Notes: generated by a model not told the origin, from the sequence alone. Positions 8,630 through 20,819 are shown, counted from the first letter of the stretch. The stretch is 34,865 nucleotides of DNA from Pseudescherichia vulneris NBRC 102420 (GCF_000759795.1 NZ_BBMZ01000029.1:1-34865), one strand, 5' to 3'. Translations and numbers: made by a program.

Positions 8630-9892
8630 TTAGCGCCAGACGCCTTTGGTATCAATAATGTATTGCTGGGTAACATGCTCACCGGCAATGGCTTTGAACT
8701 CGCGATGATCCACCAGCATTACCAGCACATCCGCGTCGGCCAACGCCGCATCCAGGCTGACCAGCTGGCAGCTGTCTGCCAACTTCTTCGGCAGCTGATG
8801 AATGTTAGGCTCCACCACCAGCGTCTCACCGCTGTGCCACTGGGCAATGCTGTAGGCAATCTCCATCGCCGGGCTTTCCCGCAGATCGTCGATATTGGGC
8901 TTAAAGGCGAGACCAAAGCAGGCGATCTTGATTTCGCTGGCCCGCTTGTCGTTAGCCGTGAGGCAGTCTGCCACCGTCGCTTTAACTTGATTAAGCACCC
9001 AGTGCGGTTTGCTGTCGTTAACTTCACGGGCGGTACGGATCAGCCGCGCCTGCTGCGGGTTTTGCGCCACGATAAACCACGGGTCGACCGCGATACAGTG
9101 GCCGCCTACGCCCGGACCCGGCTGTAAGATATTGACGCGCGGGTGGCGGTTAGCGAGGCGGATCAGCTCCCAGACGTTGATGCCCTGGTCGGCACAGATC
9201 AGCGACAGCTCGTTAGCAAAAGCGATATTCACGTCGCGGAAGCTGTTCTCGGTCAGCTTGCACATCTCAGCGGTGCGGGCGTTAGTGACCACACACTCGC
9301 CTTCAAGGAAGATCTTATACAGCTCGCTGGCGCGGGCAGAGCACACCGGCGTCATGCCGCCAATGACCCGATCGTTTTTAATCAGCTCAACCATCACCTG
9401 GCCTGGCAGCACGCGCTCCGGGCAGTAGGCAACGTTGATATCCGCCTGCTCGCCAGCCTGTTGGGGGAAGGTGAGATCCGGGCGCAGATCCGCCAGCCAC
9501 TGTGCCATTTGCTCGGTCGCGCCCACCGGCGAAGTCGACTCAAGGATCACCAGCGCGCCTTTTTTCAGGACTGGGGCGAGTGATTTTGCTGCCGCCTCAA
9601 CATAGGCCATGTCCGGCTCGTGATCGCCTTTGAACGGCGTTGGCACCGCAATCAGGTAAGCATCTGCCTCGACCGGCGTGGTGCTGGCGTGCAGATACCC
9701 GCCCTCGACCGCGGCTTTCACGACGCGATCCAGCTCGGGTTCAACGATATGAATCTGCCCGCGATTGATGGTATCCACCGCATGCTGATTGATATCAACG
9801 CCGACGACGCGCTTCTGCCGTGAAGCAAAGGCCGCTGCGGTAGGCAATCCAATGTAGCCCAGGCCAATAACAGAGATGGTTGCAAAACTCAT
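8630..9892 (-). CDS. wecC: UDP-N-acetyl-D-mannosamine dehydrogenase
   Basis: A 420-aa NAD-dependent enzyme of the UDP-glucose/GDP-mannose dehydrogenase family, the same length as E. coli WecC. It oxidises UDP-ManNAc twice to UDP-ManNAcA. The N-terminal Rossmann motif is GLGYIG (10-15). The catalytic cysteine is C266 in [12 protein letters not shown], and the conserved [13 protein letters not shown] loop follows in the C-terminal domain. The start codon overlaps the wecB stop by 4 bp (ATGA), so the two steps to UDP-ManNAcA are translationally coupled. Confidence 0.96.
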   Translation of the reverse strand: MSFATISVIGLGYIGLPTAAAFASRQKRVVGVDINQHAVDTINRGQIHIVEPELDRVVKAAVEGGYLHASTTPVEADAYLIAVPTPFKGDHEPDMAYVEAAAKSLAPVLKKGALVILESTSPVGATEQMAQWLADLRPDLTFPQQAGEQADINVAYCPERVLPGQVMVELIKNDRVIGGMTPVCSARASELYKIFLEGECVVTNARTAEMCKLTENSFRDVNIAFANELSLICADQGINVWELIRLANRHPRVNILQPGPGVGGHCIAVDPWFIVAQNPQQARLIRTAREVNDSKPHWVLNQVKATVADCLTANDKRASEIKIACFGLAFKPNIDDLRESPAMEIAYSIAQWHSGETLVVEPNIHQLPKKLADSCQLVSLDAALADADVLVMLVDHREFKAIAGEHVTQQYIIDTKGVWR

Positions 9893-11019
9893 AGCGTTAC
9901 CCGATTATTTTTAAGTGCGTGCAGAATACGTTCGCAGGCTTGTCCGTCACCGTAAGGGTTGTGTGCCCGGCTCATCGCCTGCCAGGCGTCATTGTCCCGC
10001 AGCAGGTGCGTGACTTCTTCAACGATACGCTGGCGATCGGTGCCCACCAGCCTTACCGTTCCGGCTTCGATGGCCTCCGGTCGCTCGGTGGTTTCCCGCA
10101 TCACCAGCACCGGCTTGCCTAACGACGGTGCCTCTTCCTGAATACCGCCTGAATCCGTCAGGATCAGCCAGGCATGGGTCATCAGCCAGAGGAACGGCAG
10201 GTAGTCCTGCGGCTCAATTAAGATAATGTTTTTAACGTGTCCAAGGATGCGGTTCACCGGCTCGCTGACGTTGGGGTTCAGGTGTACCGGATAGACGATC
10301 TGCACATCCTGATGTTTAGCCGCAATGTCGACCAGCGCATGACAGATCTGCTCAAAGCCCTGGCCAAAGCTTTCGCGACGGTGGCCGGTGACCAGCACCA
10401 GCTTTTTAGATTCATCCAGGAATGGATATCGTGCTGCCAGTTCGCTGTGCAGGTTGTCGTTATTCAGTACCGTGTCACGCACCCAGAACAGCGCATCGAT
10501 CACCGTATTGCCGGTGACAAAGATCTGCTTGTCCGGAATATTTTCGCGCAGCAGGTTCTGTCGGGCGTTCTGCGTCGGCGAGAAGTGATACATCGCCAAA
10601 TGGCCCGTCAGCGTGCGGTTAGCCTCCTCCGGCCAGGGCGAGGAGAGATCGCCCGTGCGCAGCCCGGCCTCGACGTGCCCAACGGGAATACGTTGGTAAA
10701 AGGCCGCCAGACTGGCGGCAATCGTCGTTGTGGTATCACCGTGGACCAGCACGACGTCAGGCTTAAATGATTCGAGGATCGGCTTTAGCCCTTCGAGAAT
10801 GCGGCAGGTTATTTCCGTCAGCCCCTGACCCGGCTGCATAATATCCAGGTCATAATCCGGAACAATGGAAAACAGGTTCAATACCTGGTCAAGCATCTCC
10901 CTGTGCTGCGCGGTCACGCAGACTTTGGCGTCAAAATAAGGGTCCTTTGCCAGCGCATGTACCAGAGGTGCCATCTTGATGGCTTCTGGTCGTGTGCCAA
11001 ATACGGTAAGTACTTTCAC
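9889..11019 (-). CDS. wecB: UDP-N-acetylglucosamine 2-epimerase (non-hydrolysing)
   Basis: A 376-aa GT-B-fold enzyme that interconverts UDP-GlcNAc and UDP-ManNAc. Residues aligned with the E. coli active site are present at the same numbers: D95 (HGDTTTT), E117 (HVEAGL), E131 (PWPEEANR) and H213 (TGHRRES). The N-terminal signature [13 protein letters not shown] lies at 7-19. It overlaps wecC by 4 bp downstream. Upstream, 56 bp separate it from wzzE, and this gap carries a strong hairpin. Confidence 0.97.
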   Translation of the reverse strand: MKVLTVFGTRPEAIKMAPLVHALAKDPYFDAKVCVTAQHREMLDQVLNLFSIVPDYDLDIMQPGQGLTEITCRILEGLKPILESFKPDVVLVHGDTTTTIAASLAAFYQRIPVGHVEAGLRTGDLSSPWPEEANRTLTGHLAMYHFSPTQNARQNLLRENIPDKQIFVTGNTVIDALFWVRDTVLNNDNLHSELAARYPFLDESKKLVLVTGHRRESFGQGFEQICHALVDIAAKHQDVQIVYPVHLNPNVSEPVNRILGHVKNIILIEPQDYLPFLWLMTHAWLILTDSGGIQEEAPSLGKPVLVMRETTERPEAIEAGTVRLVGTDRQRIVEEVTHLLRDNDAWQAMSRAHNPYGDGQACERILHALKNNRVTL

Positions 11020-11041
11020 AACGATTCTCTTCGATTAGATG

Positions 11042-11063
11042 ATGAAGGCCCAGTGGCCTTCAT
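11042..11063 (-). other. Intercistronic hairpin between wzzE and wecB
   Basis: A perfect 9-bp inverted repeat, ATGAAGGCC-CAGT-GGCCTTCAT, lies in the only sizeable gap inside the wec operon. On the minus strand it is followed by CATCTAATCGAAG with no U run, so it is not an ordinary terminator. It may mark an RNA processing or stability point that uncouples wzzE from wecB expression. The hairpin is seen directly; the role is inference. Confidence 0.55.
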
Positions 11064-11075
11064 ATCAGGCAGCGC

Positions 11076-12122
11076 TTACAGTGAACGACGGCGCGTTAAC
11101 GCAACACCAGCACCTATCAACGCCCCTACCATTCCCCACATAATCATCAGGAAGGCACGGCGCGGGCTATCGCGTTTTACCGGCTCTTCTGGCGTCCGCA
11201 AATAACGATATGTCTGAAAACGGGGATCGAGCGTGGGGCCAACGTTGAGGGTGTTCAGCATGGCTCGATTTTGATCATAGTCCAGATCGAACTCGGGCCC
11301 CACTGCCTGCAGGTTTTCCAGCCGCGCCTGCAGCATCGGGCGTCCTAACAGGAACATCTCCGAGTCGGGAAGCTCGTCAGGCGGAACCTCCGTCTCAGTG
11401 CGGGAGATATTGTGCTGCTCGGCCACTTTTAACGCCTGCTCAACGCTGTGCGCCCGACGTTTAAAGATGGCGTTCGCGACCTCTTCCTGACGTTTCACCT
11501 GGGCTTTCATCTGGATAGTGCGGGCCGCCCATGCGCCTTTCAGCTCATCGTTAAGATGGCTGGCCGCGCGCTGGCTGGCGAAAGCAATATACTGACGCAG
11601 CAGGTTATTGGAGTCAGGCGCGGTCTCCGCCGTCAGCTTGACGCTGTCGCTGAGGTTACGCTGCGCGTCGGCGGGGGTGTACTGAATATTGTTAATCAGC
11701 TCATCCAGCAGCGCGGCATCCGCCTTGCTGTTGCCCACCATCCGCTGCTTGTAGTAGTCAGTTTGCAGCCAAAAGTCACGGCGCGTATCCCATGATGCCA
11801 TCTGCATAATGAACTCTTTATACGCTTCGTCCATGACCGAGGGCTGATCGACCGGTGCCAGGTTAGCTTTGACATCAAGATTGCGCAAAAACTGCTGCTG
11901 GGAGTAGAACCCGCCCAGCATGTTTACCGTGGGACGATCGGTGATGGCCGTTGCGCCCCACTCCTGCCTGGCAAAGAAGGTGTAGGCCAGCGCGATAAGC
12001 GCGAAGGCCAGCGCCACGCCAACAATCCACAATTTCCCCGCCCATAAAGTACGAAACAAACCGCGAATATCCAGTTCATTTTCCATACTTCCTGTATGTT
12101 TTCCCGACAATGGTTGAGTCAT
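11076..12122 (-). CDS. wzzE: ECA chain-length regulator WzzE
   Basis: A 348-aa polysaccharide co-polymerase (PCP1 class), the length of E. coli WzzE. It sets the modal ECA chain length with WzyE and is needed for cyclic ECA. Membrane spans are at about 31-50 (LWIVGVALAFALIALAYTFF) and about 323-342. A large periplasmic, helical domain lies between. A proline near the second span (SPRRAFLMIMWG) fits the family. The start MTQPLSGKH is 13 bp after the wecA stop. Confidence 0.95.
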   Translation of the reverse strand: MTQPLSGKHTGSMENELDIRGLFRTLWAGKLWIVGVALAFALIALAYTFFARQEWGATAITDRPTVNMLGGFYSQQQFLRNLDVKANLAPVDQPSVMDEAYKEFIMQMASWDTRRDFWLQTDYYKQRMVGNSKADAALLDELINNIQYTPADAQRNLSDSVKLTAETAPDSNNLLRQYIAFASQRAASHLNDELKGAWAARTIQMKAQVKRQEEVANAIFKRRAHSVEQALKVAEQHNISRTETEVPPDELPDSEMFLLGRPMLQARLENLQAVGPEFDLDYDQNRAMLNTLNVGPTLDPRFQTYRYLRTPEEPVKRDSPRRAFLMIMWGMVGALIGAGVALTRRRSL

Positions 12123-12135
12123 CGCTATCCCAGAA

Positions 12136-13239
12136 TTACTTGGTTAGAGTTGGTTTATGTCCACTATTACGACGCATCTTACGTTTGACGCGTTTGATAA
12201 AGCGCGCCACTTTCCATGCCCGTTTAATGCACCAGCCGTACAGGAAGAAAGCTAGCACAAACAGTGCCAACATTACCCATTCGGGAATAAAATGCAGATA
12301 TTCTGTGACGACGCCTACCGCGGCCAGCAGAGCTGCGGCCAGCGTAATCAGCACAAAAGCCTGGCGGGAGGTAAACCCGGCACGCATGATCAGATGGTGG
12401 ATATGCTGACGGTCTGGTGAGAAAGGGCTCATCCCTTTGCGTAGGCGGCGGTACATGATAGCAACCATGTCCATCAGCGGAATGGCGATGATCCACAGTG
12501 CCGTCACCGGGCTAATCGGATGCGTCTGGCCCTGGGTCGTTTCCAGCAGGATCCAAATCACCGTAAAGCCAATCAGCGTACTGCCCGCATCGCCCATAAA
12601 GACCTTATAGCGGCGGCCGAGGATACCAAGGTTAAGCAGGATATAAGGGAGAATGGCGGCAATCATGGCAAAGCACCACATCGCCAGGCTCAGCTGACCG
12701 TCAAACCACAAAATGATGCCGATAGCGGCGAAGGAGACGCAGGAGAGCCCGCCCAGCAGGCCATCAATACCGTCAACCATATTAAAGGCGTTGATGGCGG
12801 CCCAGACGGCAAACAGCGTCAGGAAGAAGCCAAACGGTCCGAGCACCATCTCCCAGGTGCCAAAAATGTAGCCGAGACTGCTGAGATAAAGTTTACCCAC
12901 CACCATCATGACAATAGCGATGATCGCCTGAACGGTGGCGCGAATTTTTACGCTGATATCAAAGCGGTCGTCTAACGCCCCAATGAAAACCAGTACACCA
13001 GCACACATCAGATAGAGCGCAGCATGCGGAATATAGTAGTCGGCAATAGCAAACGTATAGCAGATCCCCGCATAGACCGAGATACCGCCTACTAACGGGA
13101 TCAATCCCTGATGACGTTTACGAAAGTTTGGTTTATCGACCAACCCTATCTTTTTTGCCACCTTGCGGGCAAAAAAGAGAAAGATAAACGTGAGTAAAAA
13201 AATACTGAATAACTCAGTAACCGCAGTGAGTAAATTCAC
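12136..13239 (-). CDS. wecA: UDP-GlcNAc:undecaprenyl-phosphate GlcNAc-1-P transferase
   Basis: A 367-aa polyprenyl-phosphate glycosyl-1-phosphate transferase with about 11 membrane spans. It makes undecaprenyl-PP-GlcNAc, the first step of ECA and of many O antigens, and is the tunicamycin target. Active-site landmarks sit at E. coli numbering: D90-D91 (GALDDRFD), D156 and D159 (NMVDGIDG), and HIHH (279-282). A longer ATG frame begins at 13317. I chose the GTG at 13239 because it gives exactly the E. coli length and N-terminus (NLLTAVTELFSIFLL) after a GAGAG-type SD. It is the first gene of the wec operon. Confidence 0.95.
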   Translation of the reverse strand: MNLLTAVTELFSIFLLTFIFLFFARKVAKKIGLVDKPNFRKRHQGLIPLVGGISVYAGICYTFAIADYYIPHAALYLMCAGVLVFIGALDDRFDISVKIRATVQAIIAIVMMVVGKLYLSSLGYIFGTWEMVLGPFGFFLTLFAVWAAINAFNMVDGIDGLLGGLSCVSFAAIGIILWFDGQLSLAMWCFAMIAAILPYILLNLGILGRRYKVFMGDAGSTLIGFTVIWILLETTQGQTHPISPVTALWIIAIPLMDMVAIMYRRLRKGMSPFSPDRQHIHHLIMRAGFTSRQAFVLITLAAALLAAVGVVTEYLHFIPEWVMLALFVLAFFLYGWCIKRAWKVARFIKRVKRKMRRNSGHKPTLTK

Positions 13240-13433
13240 AATGCATGCTCTCAGCAAATGTTGATCCCGGAAGTATAACGACGATGCCCCCTCTCCAAAA
13301 GAGATAAAGCAGGTCACATGCGGGCTCTATTGTATATTTTTCATTCAATTAGAACATAATCAGCTTGAATGCTTTGCATTACCACTACCAGCCATGGCCG
13401 ACAGCGGATCCCCTGGCTATAGCCTATATTCCA
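13240..13433 (-). promoter_or_regulatory. Upstream region of the wec operon
   Basis: A 194-bp gap between the rho terminator and wecA. On the minus strand it contains AT-rich stretches with -10-like hexamers (TATACAAT near 13328-13335 and TTATAC near 13274-13279). No clearly paired -35 is visible. A wec promoter is expected here; the exact site is uncertain. Confidence 0.4.
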
Positions 13434-13467
13434 TAAATAAAAAACGCCACGTAAAAACGTGGCGTTT
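13434..13467 (-). terminator. Intrinsic terminator after rho
   Basis: The minus-strand RNA forms a 10-bp stem (AAACGCCACG with CGTGGCGTTT) around a 6-nt loop, followed by TTTATTTATGG. It lies 16 bp beyond the rho stop and separates rho from the wec operon. Confidence 0.9.
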
Positions 13468-13483
13468 ACAGGCTTTATTTAAG

Positions 13484-14743
13484 TTACGAGCGCTTCATCA
13501 TATCGAAGAAGTCGTCGTTGGTTTTCGTCATCGCCAGTTTATTGATGAGGAACTCCATCGCGTCAATCTCACCCATCGGGTGAATGATTTTGCGCAGGAT
13601 CCACATTTTCTGCAGCTCTTCCTGAGTGGTGAGCAGCTCTTCTTTACGCGTACCGGAGCGGTTGTAGTCGATAGCCGGGAAGACGCGTTTCTCAGCGATT
13701 TTACGCGCGAGATGCAGCTCCATGTTGCCGGTACCTTTAAACTCTTCGTAGATAACTTCATCCATTTTAGAGCCGGTATCCACCAGCGCGGTGGCGATGA
13801 TGGTCAGGCTACCGCCCTCTTCCACGTTACGCGCAGCACCGAAGAAGCGTTTCGGACGGTGCAGGGCGTTGGCATCCACACCACCGGTCAGTACCTTGCC
13901 AGAGGCCGGTACGACGGTGTTATAAGCACGCGCCAGACGGGTGATGGAGTCGAGCAGAATGATAACGTCTTTTTTATGCTCAACCAGACGCTTCGCTTTC
14001 TCGATCACCATCTCGGCAACCTGAACGTGGCGAGACGCGGGCTCATCAAAGGTAGACGCAACCACTTCGCCTTTAACCAGACGCTGCATCTCGGTCACTT
14101 CTTCCGGACGTTCGTCGATCAGCAGCACCATCAGGACACAGTCCGGGTGGTTGTAGGCAATGCTCTGGGCGATGTTCTGCAGCAGCATGGTCTTACCCGC
14201 TTTCGGCGGTGCAACGATCAGGCCACGCTGGCCGCGGCCAATCGGCGATGCCAGGTCCAGAACACGGGCGGTTAAATCTTCCGTTGAACCGTTACCGCGC
14301 TCCATACGCAGACGCGAGTTGGCGTGCAGCGGGGTTAAGTTTTCAAACAGGATCTTATTGCGCGAGTTTTCCGGTTTGTCGTAGTTAACCTCATTAACCT
14401 TCAACAGCGCAAAGTAACGTTCACCCTCTTTCGGAGGACGAATCTTACCTGAAATGGTGTCACCAGTGCGGAGGTTGAAACGGCGGATTTGGCTAGGGGA
14501 TACGTAGATGTCATCAGGACCGGCGAGGTAGGAGCTGTCTGCGGAGCGGAGGAAACCAAATCCGTCCTGCAATATCTCTAACACACCGTCGCCAAAGATA
14601 TCTTCGCCACTCTTAGCATGCTGCTTCAGGATGGCAAAAATGATGTCCTGCTTGCGCATACGAGCCTGGTTTTCCAGACCCATATTTTCGCCGAGAGTAA
14701 TCAGCTCAGAAACCGGCGTATTCTTTAATTCGGTAAGATTCAT
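13484..14743 (-). CDS. rho: Transcription termination factor Rho
   Basis: A 419-aa hexameric RNA-dependent ATPase/helicase, the same length as E. coli Rho and nearly identical to it. The N-terminal domain (1-47) and the cold-shock-like primary RNA-binding fold (about 50-125, with GFGFLRS at 61-67) are followed by the RecA-like ATPase. P-loop PPKAGKTM is at 179-186. The Q-loop/R-loop region includes VEEGGSLTI and [10 protein letters not shown]. It terminates untranslated transcripts, including its own leader in E. coli. It is preceded by a long untranslated leader after trxA. Confidence 0.99.
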   Translation of the reverse strand: MNLTELKNTPVSELITLGENMGLENQARMRKQDIIFAILKQHAKSGEDIFGDGVLEILQDGFGFLRSADSSYLAGPDDIYVSPSQIRRFNLRTGDTISGKIRPPKEGERYFALLKVNEVNYDKPENSRNKILFENLTPLHANSRLRMERGNGSTEDLTARVLDLASPIGRGQRGLIVAPPKAGKTMLLQNIAQSIAYNHPDCVLMVLLIDERPEEVTEMQRLVKGEVVASTFDEPASRHVQVAEMVIEKAKRLVEHKKDVIILLDSITRLARAYNTVVPASGKVLTGGVDANALHRPKRFFGAARNVEEGGSLTIIATALVDTGSKMDEVIYEEFKGTGNMELHLARKIAEKRVFPAIDYNRSGTRKEELLTTQEELQKMWILRKIIHPMGEIDAMEFLINKLAMTKTNDDFFDMMKRS

Positions 14744-15097
14744 AGTGGTGTGGGTTCTTAAACTCGGGGTAAATCTCGAACTTAATTTGTGAATGGTATG
14801 GCAGGATCATCCATGCCTGTTAGCGGCCATCAACTCATGTCTGTTCGCTGTCTGCTTACAGGAAGAACACAGAACTGAAACGACAAGACGGATTGAGTGA
14901 CAAGCCCGGAATCTATCCACTTCTCTCGCGGCGCGGTGGCTGGCGGGAAGCATCGGGTACAACACGGTTCAAACTGACAAGGTTCAAACGACAAAGATAT
15001 GTTTATTTCGAAGTCAAAACTAACTTAGCACGACTAAAGCCGGGCGTCCAGCAATCCACTAAAATTAGGAGAGCCAGACGCCAGGTGGGTAGAGCCC
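14744..15097 (-). promoter_or_regulatory. rho leader region (354 bp), RhoL-like but not intact
   Basis: No confident gene lies in this gap. In E. coli the rho leader carries a short peptide gene (rhoL) and is the site of Rho autoregulation. Here a stretch at about 14830-14905 reads ...RQRTDMS-stop in one frame, close to the C-terminus I recall for RhoL. That frame has no ATG, and the frame matching the RhoL middle is closed by stops on both sides. A 37-codon GTG frame (14807-14920) exists but has a poor SD. Between trxA and the leader a GGCGTC/GACGCC arm pair (about 15046-15084) may act as a weak trxA end. Confidence 0.5.
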
Positions 15098-15427
15098 TTA
15101 CGCCAGGTTAGCGTCGAGGAACTCTTTCAGCTGCCCTTTGGAGAGCGCGCCGACCTTGGTGGCCGCCACTTCGCCGTTTTTGAACAGCAGCAGGGTCGGG
15201 ATACCGCGGATGCCGTATTTCGGCGCGGTGCCAGGGTTCTGGTCGATGTTCAGCTTCGCTACGGTCAGCTTGCCCTGGTACTCGTCAGCGATCTCATCCA
15301 GAATCGGGGCGATCATTTTGCACGGACCGCACCACTCTGCCCAGAAATCGACGAGGGTCAGCCCTTCCGCTTTGAGTACGTCCGTGTCAAAACTGTCGTC
15401 GGTCAGGTGAATAATTTTATCGCTCAT
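15098..15427 (-). CDS. trxA: Thioredoxin 1
   Basis: A 109-aa cytosolic dithiol-disulfide oxidoreductase with the WCGPC active site (C33, C36). It has buried D27 and the cis-proline loop GIPTLL. It matches E. coli TrxA across its length, differing mainly around residues 20-24 (KAEGLT). It reduces ribonucleotide reductase, PAPS reductase and methionine sulfoxide reductases, and serves as the processivity factor of T7 polymerase. The start ATG at 15427 is preceded by GGAGTAA. It is divergent from rhlB, sharing a 135-bp promoter region, and is followed by the rho leader. Confidence 0.99.
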   Translation of the reverse strand: MSDKIIHLTDDSFDTDVLKAEGLTLVDFWAEWCGPCKMIAPILDEIADEYQGKLTVAKLNIDQNPGTAPKYGIRGIPTLLLFKNGEVAATKVGALSKGQLKEFLDANLA

Positions 15428-15562
15428 ATTTACTCCACAGGATTATGTCTACCTTATTAAGGTCTGTAGCATAGCCTGGCTAAAGGTTGACGTTATTTCA
15501 CCCCGTTTATTTGAACGGATGTGCTTTCGTAAAGCAATAGTAAACTGATATTCTACCACACT
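15428..15562. promoter_or_regulatory. Divergent trxA/rhlB promoter region
   Basis: A 135-bp spacer between divergent start codons must hold both promoters. A plus-strand TTGACG at 15487-15492 has no good -10 at standard distance. I can see no certain assignment for either direction. Confidence 0.4.
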
Positions 15563-16834
15563 ATGAGCAAAACACATTTAACAGAACAGAAGTTTTCCGA
15601 CTTCGCCCTGCACCCGAAGGTGATTGAAGCCCTTGAAAATAAAGGCTTTCATAACTGCACCCCCATCCAGGCACTCGCCCTTCCGCTGACGTTGGCGGGT
15701 CGGGATGTAGCGGGACAGGCGCAAACCGGTACCGGCAAAACGATGGCGTTTCTGACGTCAACGTTTCATTATCTTCTCTCTCACCCGGCGATCGAAGACC
15801 GCAAGGTGAACCAACCGCGCGCGCTGATCATGGCTCCAACCCGTGAGCTGGCGGTGCAAATTCATGCCGATGCTGAGCCGCTGGCCCAGACCACCGGCCT
15901 GAAACTGGGCCTCGCCTACGGCGGCGACGGCTATGACAAACAGCTTAAGGTGCTGGAGAGCGGGGTTGATATTCTCATCGGCACCACCGGCCGCCTGATC
16001 GATTACGCGAAACAGAACCATATCAACCTGGGCGCGATCCAGGTCGTGGTGCTGGACGAAGCCGACCGCATGTACGATCTCGGCTTTATTAAAGACATTC
16101 GCTGGCTGTTCCGTCGCATGCCTGCGACAGATCAGCGTCTGAACATGCTCTTCTCTGCGACGCTCTCCTACCGCGTGCGTGAGCTGGCGTTTGAGCAGAT
16201 GAACAACGCTGAGTATGTAGAAGTGGAACCGGAACAGAAAACCGGCCACCGTATTAAAGAAGAGCTTTTCTATCCGTCTAACGAAGAGAAAATGCGTCTG
16301 CTGCAAACGCTGATCGAAGAGGAGTGGCCGGATCGCGCCATCATCTTCGCCAACACTAAACACCGCTGTGAAGATATCTGGGGCCACCTGGCTGCCGATG
16401 GTCACCGCGTTGGGCTGTTGACCGGCGACGTGCCGCAGAAAAAACGCCTGCGGATCCTCGAAGAATTTACCCGTGGCGATATAGACATTCTGGTAGCGAC
16501 TGACGTTGCCGCTCGTGGCCTGCATATTCCGGCCGTGACCCACGTCTTTAACTACGATCTGCCGGACGACTGCGAAGACTATGTCCACCGTATTGGCCGT
16601 ACCGGTCGCGCTGGCGCAAGCGGCAATTCAATCAGCCTTGCCTGTGAAGAGTATGCCCTGAACCTGCCGGCTATCGAGACCTACATCGATCACTCGATTC
16701 CGGTGAGCAAATACAATCCGGATGCGCTCCTGAGCGAGCTGCCCCCGCCGAAGCGCCTGCCTCGTGCACGTCCAGGCAATGGCCCACGCCGCACCGGTGG
16801 TGGTGCACCACGTAACAGACGTCGTTCAGGTTAA
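15563..16834 (+). CDS. rhlB: ATP-dependent RNA helicase RhlB (degradosome)
   Basis: A 423-aa DEAD-box helicase (E. coli RhlB 421 aa). It unwinds structured mRNA for PNPase within the RNase E degradosome. Motifs in order: Q-motif region [14 protein letters not shown]...TPIQ (11-36), motif I AQTGTGKT (53-60), PTRELA (92-97), DEAD (165-168), SAT (motif III), and the helicase C-domain motifs VATDVAARG and HRIGRTGR. The C-terminal tail from about 397 is Arg/Gly/Pro-rich, as expected for RNA and RNase E contacts. gppA follows after 6 bp. Confidence 0.97.
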   Translation: MSKTHLTEQKFSDFALHPKVIEALENKGFHNCTPIQALALPLTLAGRDVAGQAQTGTGKTMAFLTSTFHYLLSHPAIEDRKVNQPRALIMAPTRELAVQIHADAEPLAQTTGLKLGLAYGGDGYDKQLKVLESGVDILIGTTGRLIDYAKQNHINLGAIQVVVLDEADRMYDLGFIKDIRWLFRRMPATDQRLNMLFSATLSYRVRELAFEQMNNAEYVEVEPEQKTGHRIKEELFYPSNEEKMRLLQTLIEEEWPDRAIIFANTKHRCEDIWGHLAADGHRVGLLTGDVPQKKRLRILEEFTRGDIDILVATDVAARGLHIPAVTHVFNYDLPDDCEDYVHRIGRTGRAGASGNSISLACEEYALNLPAIETYIDHSIPVSKYNPDALLSELPPPKRLPRARPGNGPRRTGGGAPRNRRRSG

Positions 16835-16840
16835 TGCCCT

Positions 16841-18325
16841 ATGCTCACCTCTAACTCGCTCTATGCCGCTATTGATTTAGGTTCGAATAGTTTTCATATG
16901 CTGGTTGTGCGCGAGGTGGCGGGGAGCATACAGACCTTAACCCGTATCAAACGTAAAGTACGCCTGGCGGCAGGGCTAGACCGGGATAACCGGCTCTCCC
17001 CGGACGCCATGGCGCGCGGCTGGCAGTGCCTGCGCCTGTTTGCTGAACGGCTGCAGGATATCCCACCCATGCAGATCCGGGTGGTTGCCACCGCGACCCT
17101 GCGCCTTGCCGTTAACGCCGAGCAGTTTCTTGCCACCGCGCAGGAGATTTTAGGCACATCGGTGCAGGTGATCAGTGGTGAAGACGAGGCGCGGCTGATC
17201 TATCAGGGCGTGGCTCATACCACCGGCGGCGATGACCGACGTCTGGTCGTCGATATCGGCGGTGCCAGTACCGAGCTAGTCACCGGCACTGGCGCGCAGG
17301 CCACCTCGCTCTTTAGCCTGTCGATGGGCTGTGTCACCTGGCTTGAACGCTTCTTTGCCGATCGCAATCTGACCCAGGACAATTTCGACGCGGCAGAAAA
17401 AGCGGCACGGGAGGTTCTCCTGCCGGTGGCCGATGCGTTGCGTCGTCACGGCTGGAAAATCTGTGTGGGGGCATCCGGCACCGTCCAGGCGCTGCAGGAG
17501 ATCATGATGGCGCAGGGCATGGATGAGTGCATCACCCTTGCTAAACTGCAGCAGCTAAAGCAGCGCGCTATTCAGTGTGGTCGTCTGGAAGAGCTGGAGA
17601 TTGAAGGGCTCACGCTTGAGCGGGCGCTGGTCTTCCCGAGCGGCCTCGCCATTCTGATCGCTATCTTTAGCGAGCTGGAGGTTCAGGGTATGACCCTGGC
17701 CGGTGGCGCGCTGCGTGAGGGACTGGTCTACGGCATGCTGCATCTGCCCGTCGATCACGATATTCGCAGCCGCACGCTACGCAATCTTCAGCGCCGATTT
17801 ATGGTCGATTCCGGTCAGGCCCAGCGCGTGGCCCAGCTGGCTTCCCGCTTTGCGGAGCAGGTTCAGGCTGAATGGCAGCTGGAGCCATTAAGCTGCGAAC
17901 TGCTGATCGGCGCCTGTCATCTGCATGAGATTGGCCTGAGCGTCGATTTTAAGCACGCTTCCCAGCACGCCGCCTATCTGGTGCGTAATCTGGATCTGCC
18001 CGGCTTTACGCCCGCGCAGAAGAAGCTGCTGGCGACCCTGCTGCTCAATCAGACTAACCCGGTTGACCTCTCCTCGCTGCACCAGCAAAACGCCGTACCG
18101 CCGCGTACCGCGGAGCACCTCTGTCGTCTTCTACGCCTGGCGATCATCTTTGCCAGTCGGCGTAGGGATGAGTTTTTACCCGATGTCGCCCTGACTGCCC
18201 ACGGCGAGGCGTTAACGCTCACGCTGCCTGAAGGCTGGCTGGCGACGCACCCGCTGGGTGCTGAGACGCTCCACCAGGAGTGCCAGTGGCAGAGCTACGT
18301 TCACTGGGCGCTGGCGGTCAACTAG
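16841..18325 (+). CDS. gppA: Guanosine-5'-triphosphate,3'-diphosphate pyrophosphatase
   Basis: A 494-aa Ppx/GppA phosphatase, the exact length of E. coli GppA. It hydrolyses pppGpp to ppGpp and can act on polyphosphate. The actin-like ATPase fold is visible from [13 protein letters not shown] near the N-terminus, [14 protein letters not shown] (phosphate-2 loop) and [10 protein letters not shown] helical HD-like C-terminal domain contains [14 protein letters not shown]. The start ATG at 16841 has AGGT (16828-16831) inside the rhlB 3' end as SD, so the two genes are probably coupled. It converges with rep. Confidence 0.97.
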   Translation: MLTSNSLYAAIDLGSNSFHMLVVREVAGSIQTLTRIKRKVRLAAGLDRDNRLSPDAMARGWQCLRLFAERLQDIPPMQIRVVATATLRLAVNAEQFLATAQEILGTSVQVISGEDEARLIYQGVAHTTGGDDRRLVVDIGGASTELVTGTGAQATSLFSLSMGCVTWLERFFADRNLTQDNFDAAEKAAREVLLPVADALRRHGWKICVGASGTVQALQEIMMAQGMDECITLAKLQQLKQRAIQCGRLEELEIEGLTLERALVFPSGLAILIAIFSELEVQGMTLAGGALREGLVYGMLHLPVDHDIRSRTLRNLQRRFMVDSGQAQRVAQLASRFAEQVQAEWQLEPLSCELLIGACHLHEIGLSVDFKHASQHAAYLVRNLDLPGFTPAQKKLLATLLLNQTNPVDLSSLHQQNAVPPRTAEHLCRLLRLAIIFASRRRDEFLPDVALTAHGEALTLTLPEGWLATHPLGAETLHQECQWQSYVHWALAVN

Positions 18326-18333
18326 TCGGTTTT

Positions 18334-18359
18334 GTCGGGTGGCGCTGCGCCTACCCGAC
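18334..18359. repeat. REP-like palindrome between gppA and rep
   Basis: The sequence GTCGGGTGGCGC...CTACCCGAC forms an imperfect hairpin with GTCGGGT/ACCCGAC arms. This is the pattern of REP/PU elements in enteric genomes. It lies in the 49-bp gap between the convergent gppA and rep stops, a typical REP position that protects 3' ends. Confidence 0.7.
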
Positions 18360-18374
18360 CTACCGGTTCCATTA

Positions 18375-20761
<2,387 letters not shown>

Positions 20762-20762
20762 T

Positions 20763-20818
20763 AAAAAAGCCCGGTGGCGCTAACGCTTACCGGGCCTACA
20801 TCTCTTTGCCGCTTTTTT
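20763..20818. terminator. Bidirectional terminator/REP-like hairpin between ppiC and ilvC
   Basis: The core GCCCGGTGGCGCTAACGCTTACCGGGC (20769-20795, arms GCCCGGT/ACCGGGC) resembles a REP unit. It is flanked by an A run (20763-20768) on the ppiC side and a T run (20813-20818) on the ilvC side. The outer AAAAAAGC/GCTTTTTT arms can also pair. It lies exactly between two converging stop codons and could end transcripts from both sides. Confidence 0.7.
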
Positions 20819-20819
20819 A

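Noticed and set aside
13240-13317. A longer wecA start at 13317 (26 extra residues)
   Set aside because: The extension has no match to the WecA N-terminus. The GTG at 13239 gives the exact family length and has an SD-like GAGAG upstream.
13394-14275. A 293-codon plus-strand frame antisense to rho
   Set aside because: It overlaps the rho terminator and rho coding sequence. rho is certain, and the frame reflects its codon pattern.
15758-16588. A 276-codon minus-strand frame antisense to rhlB
   Set aside because: It is a shadow of rhlB, with no start signal and no domain.
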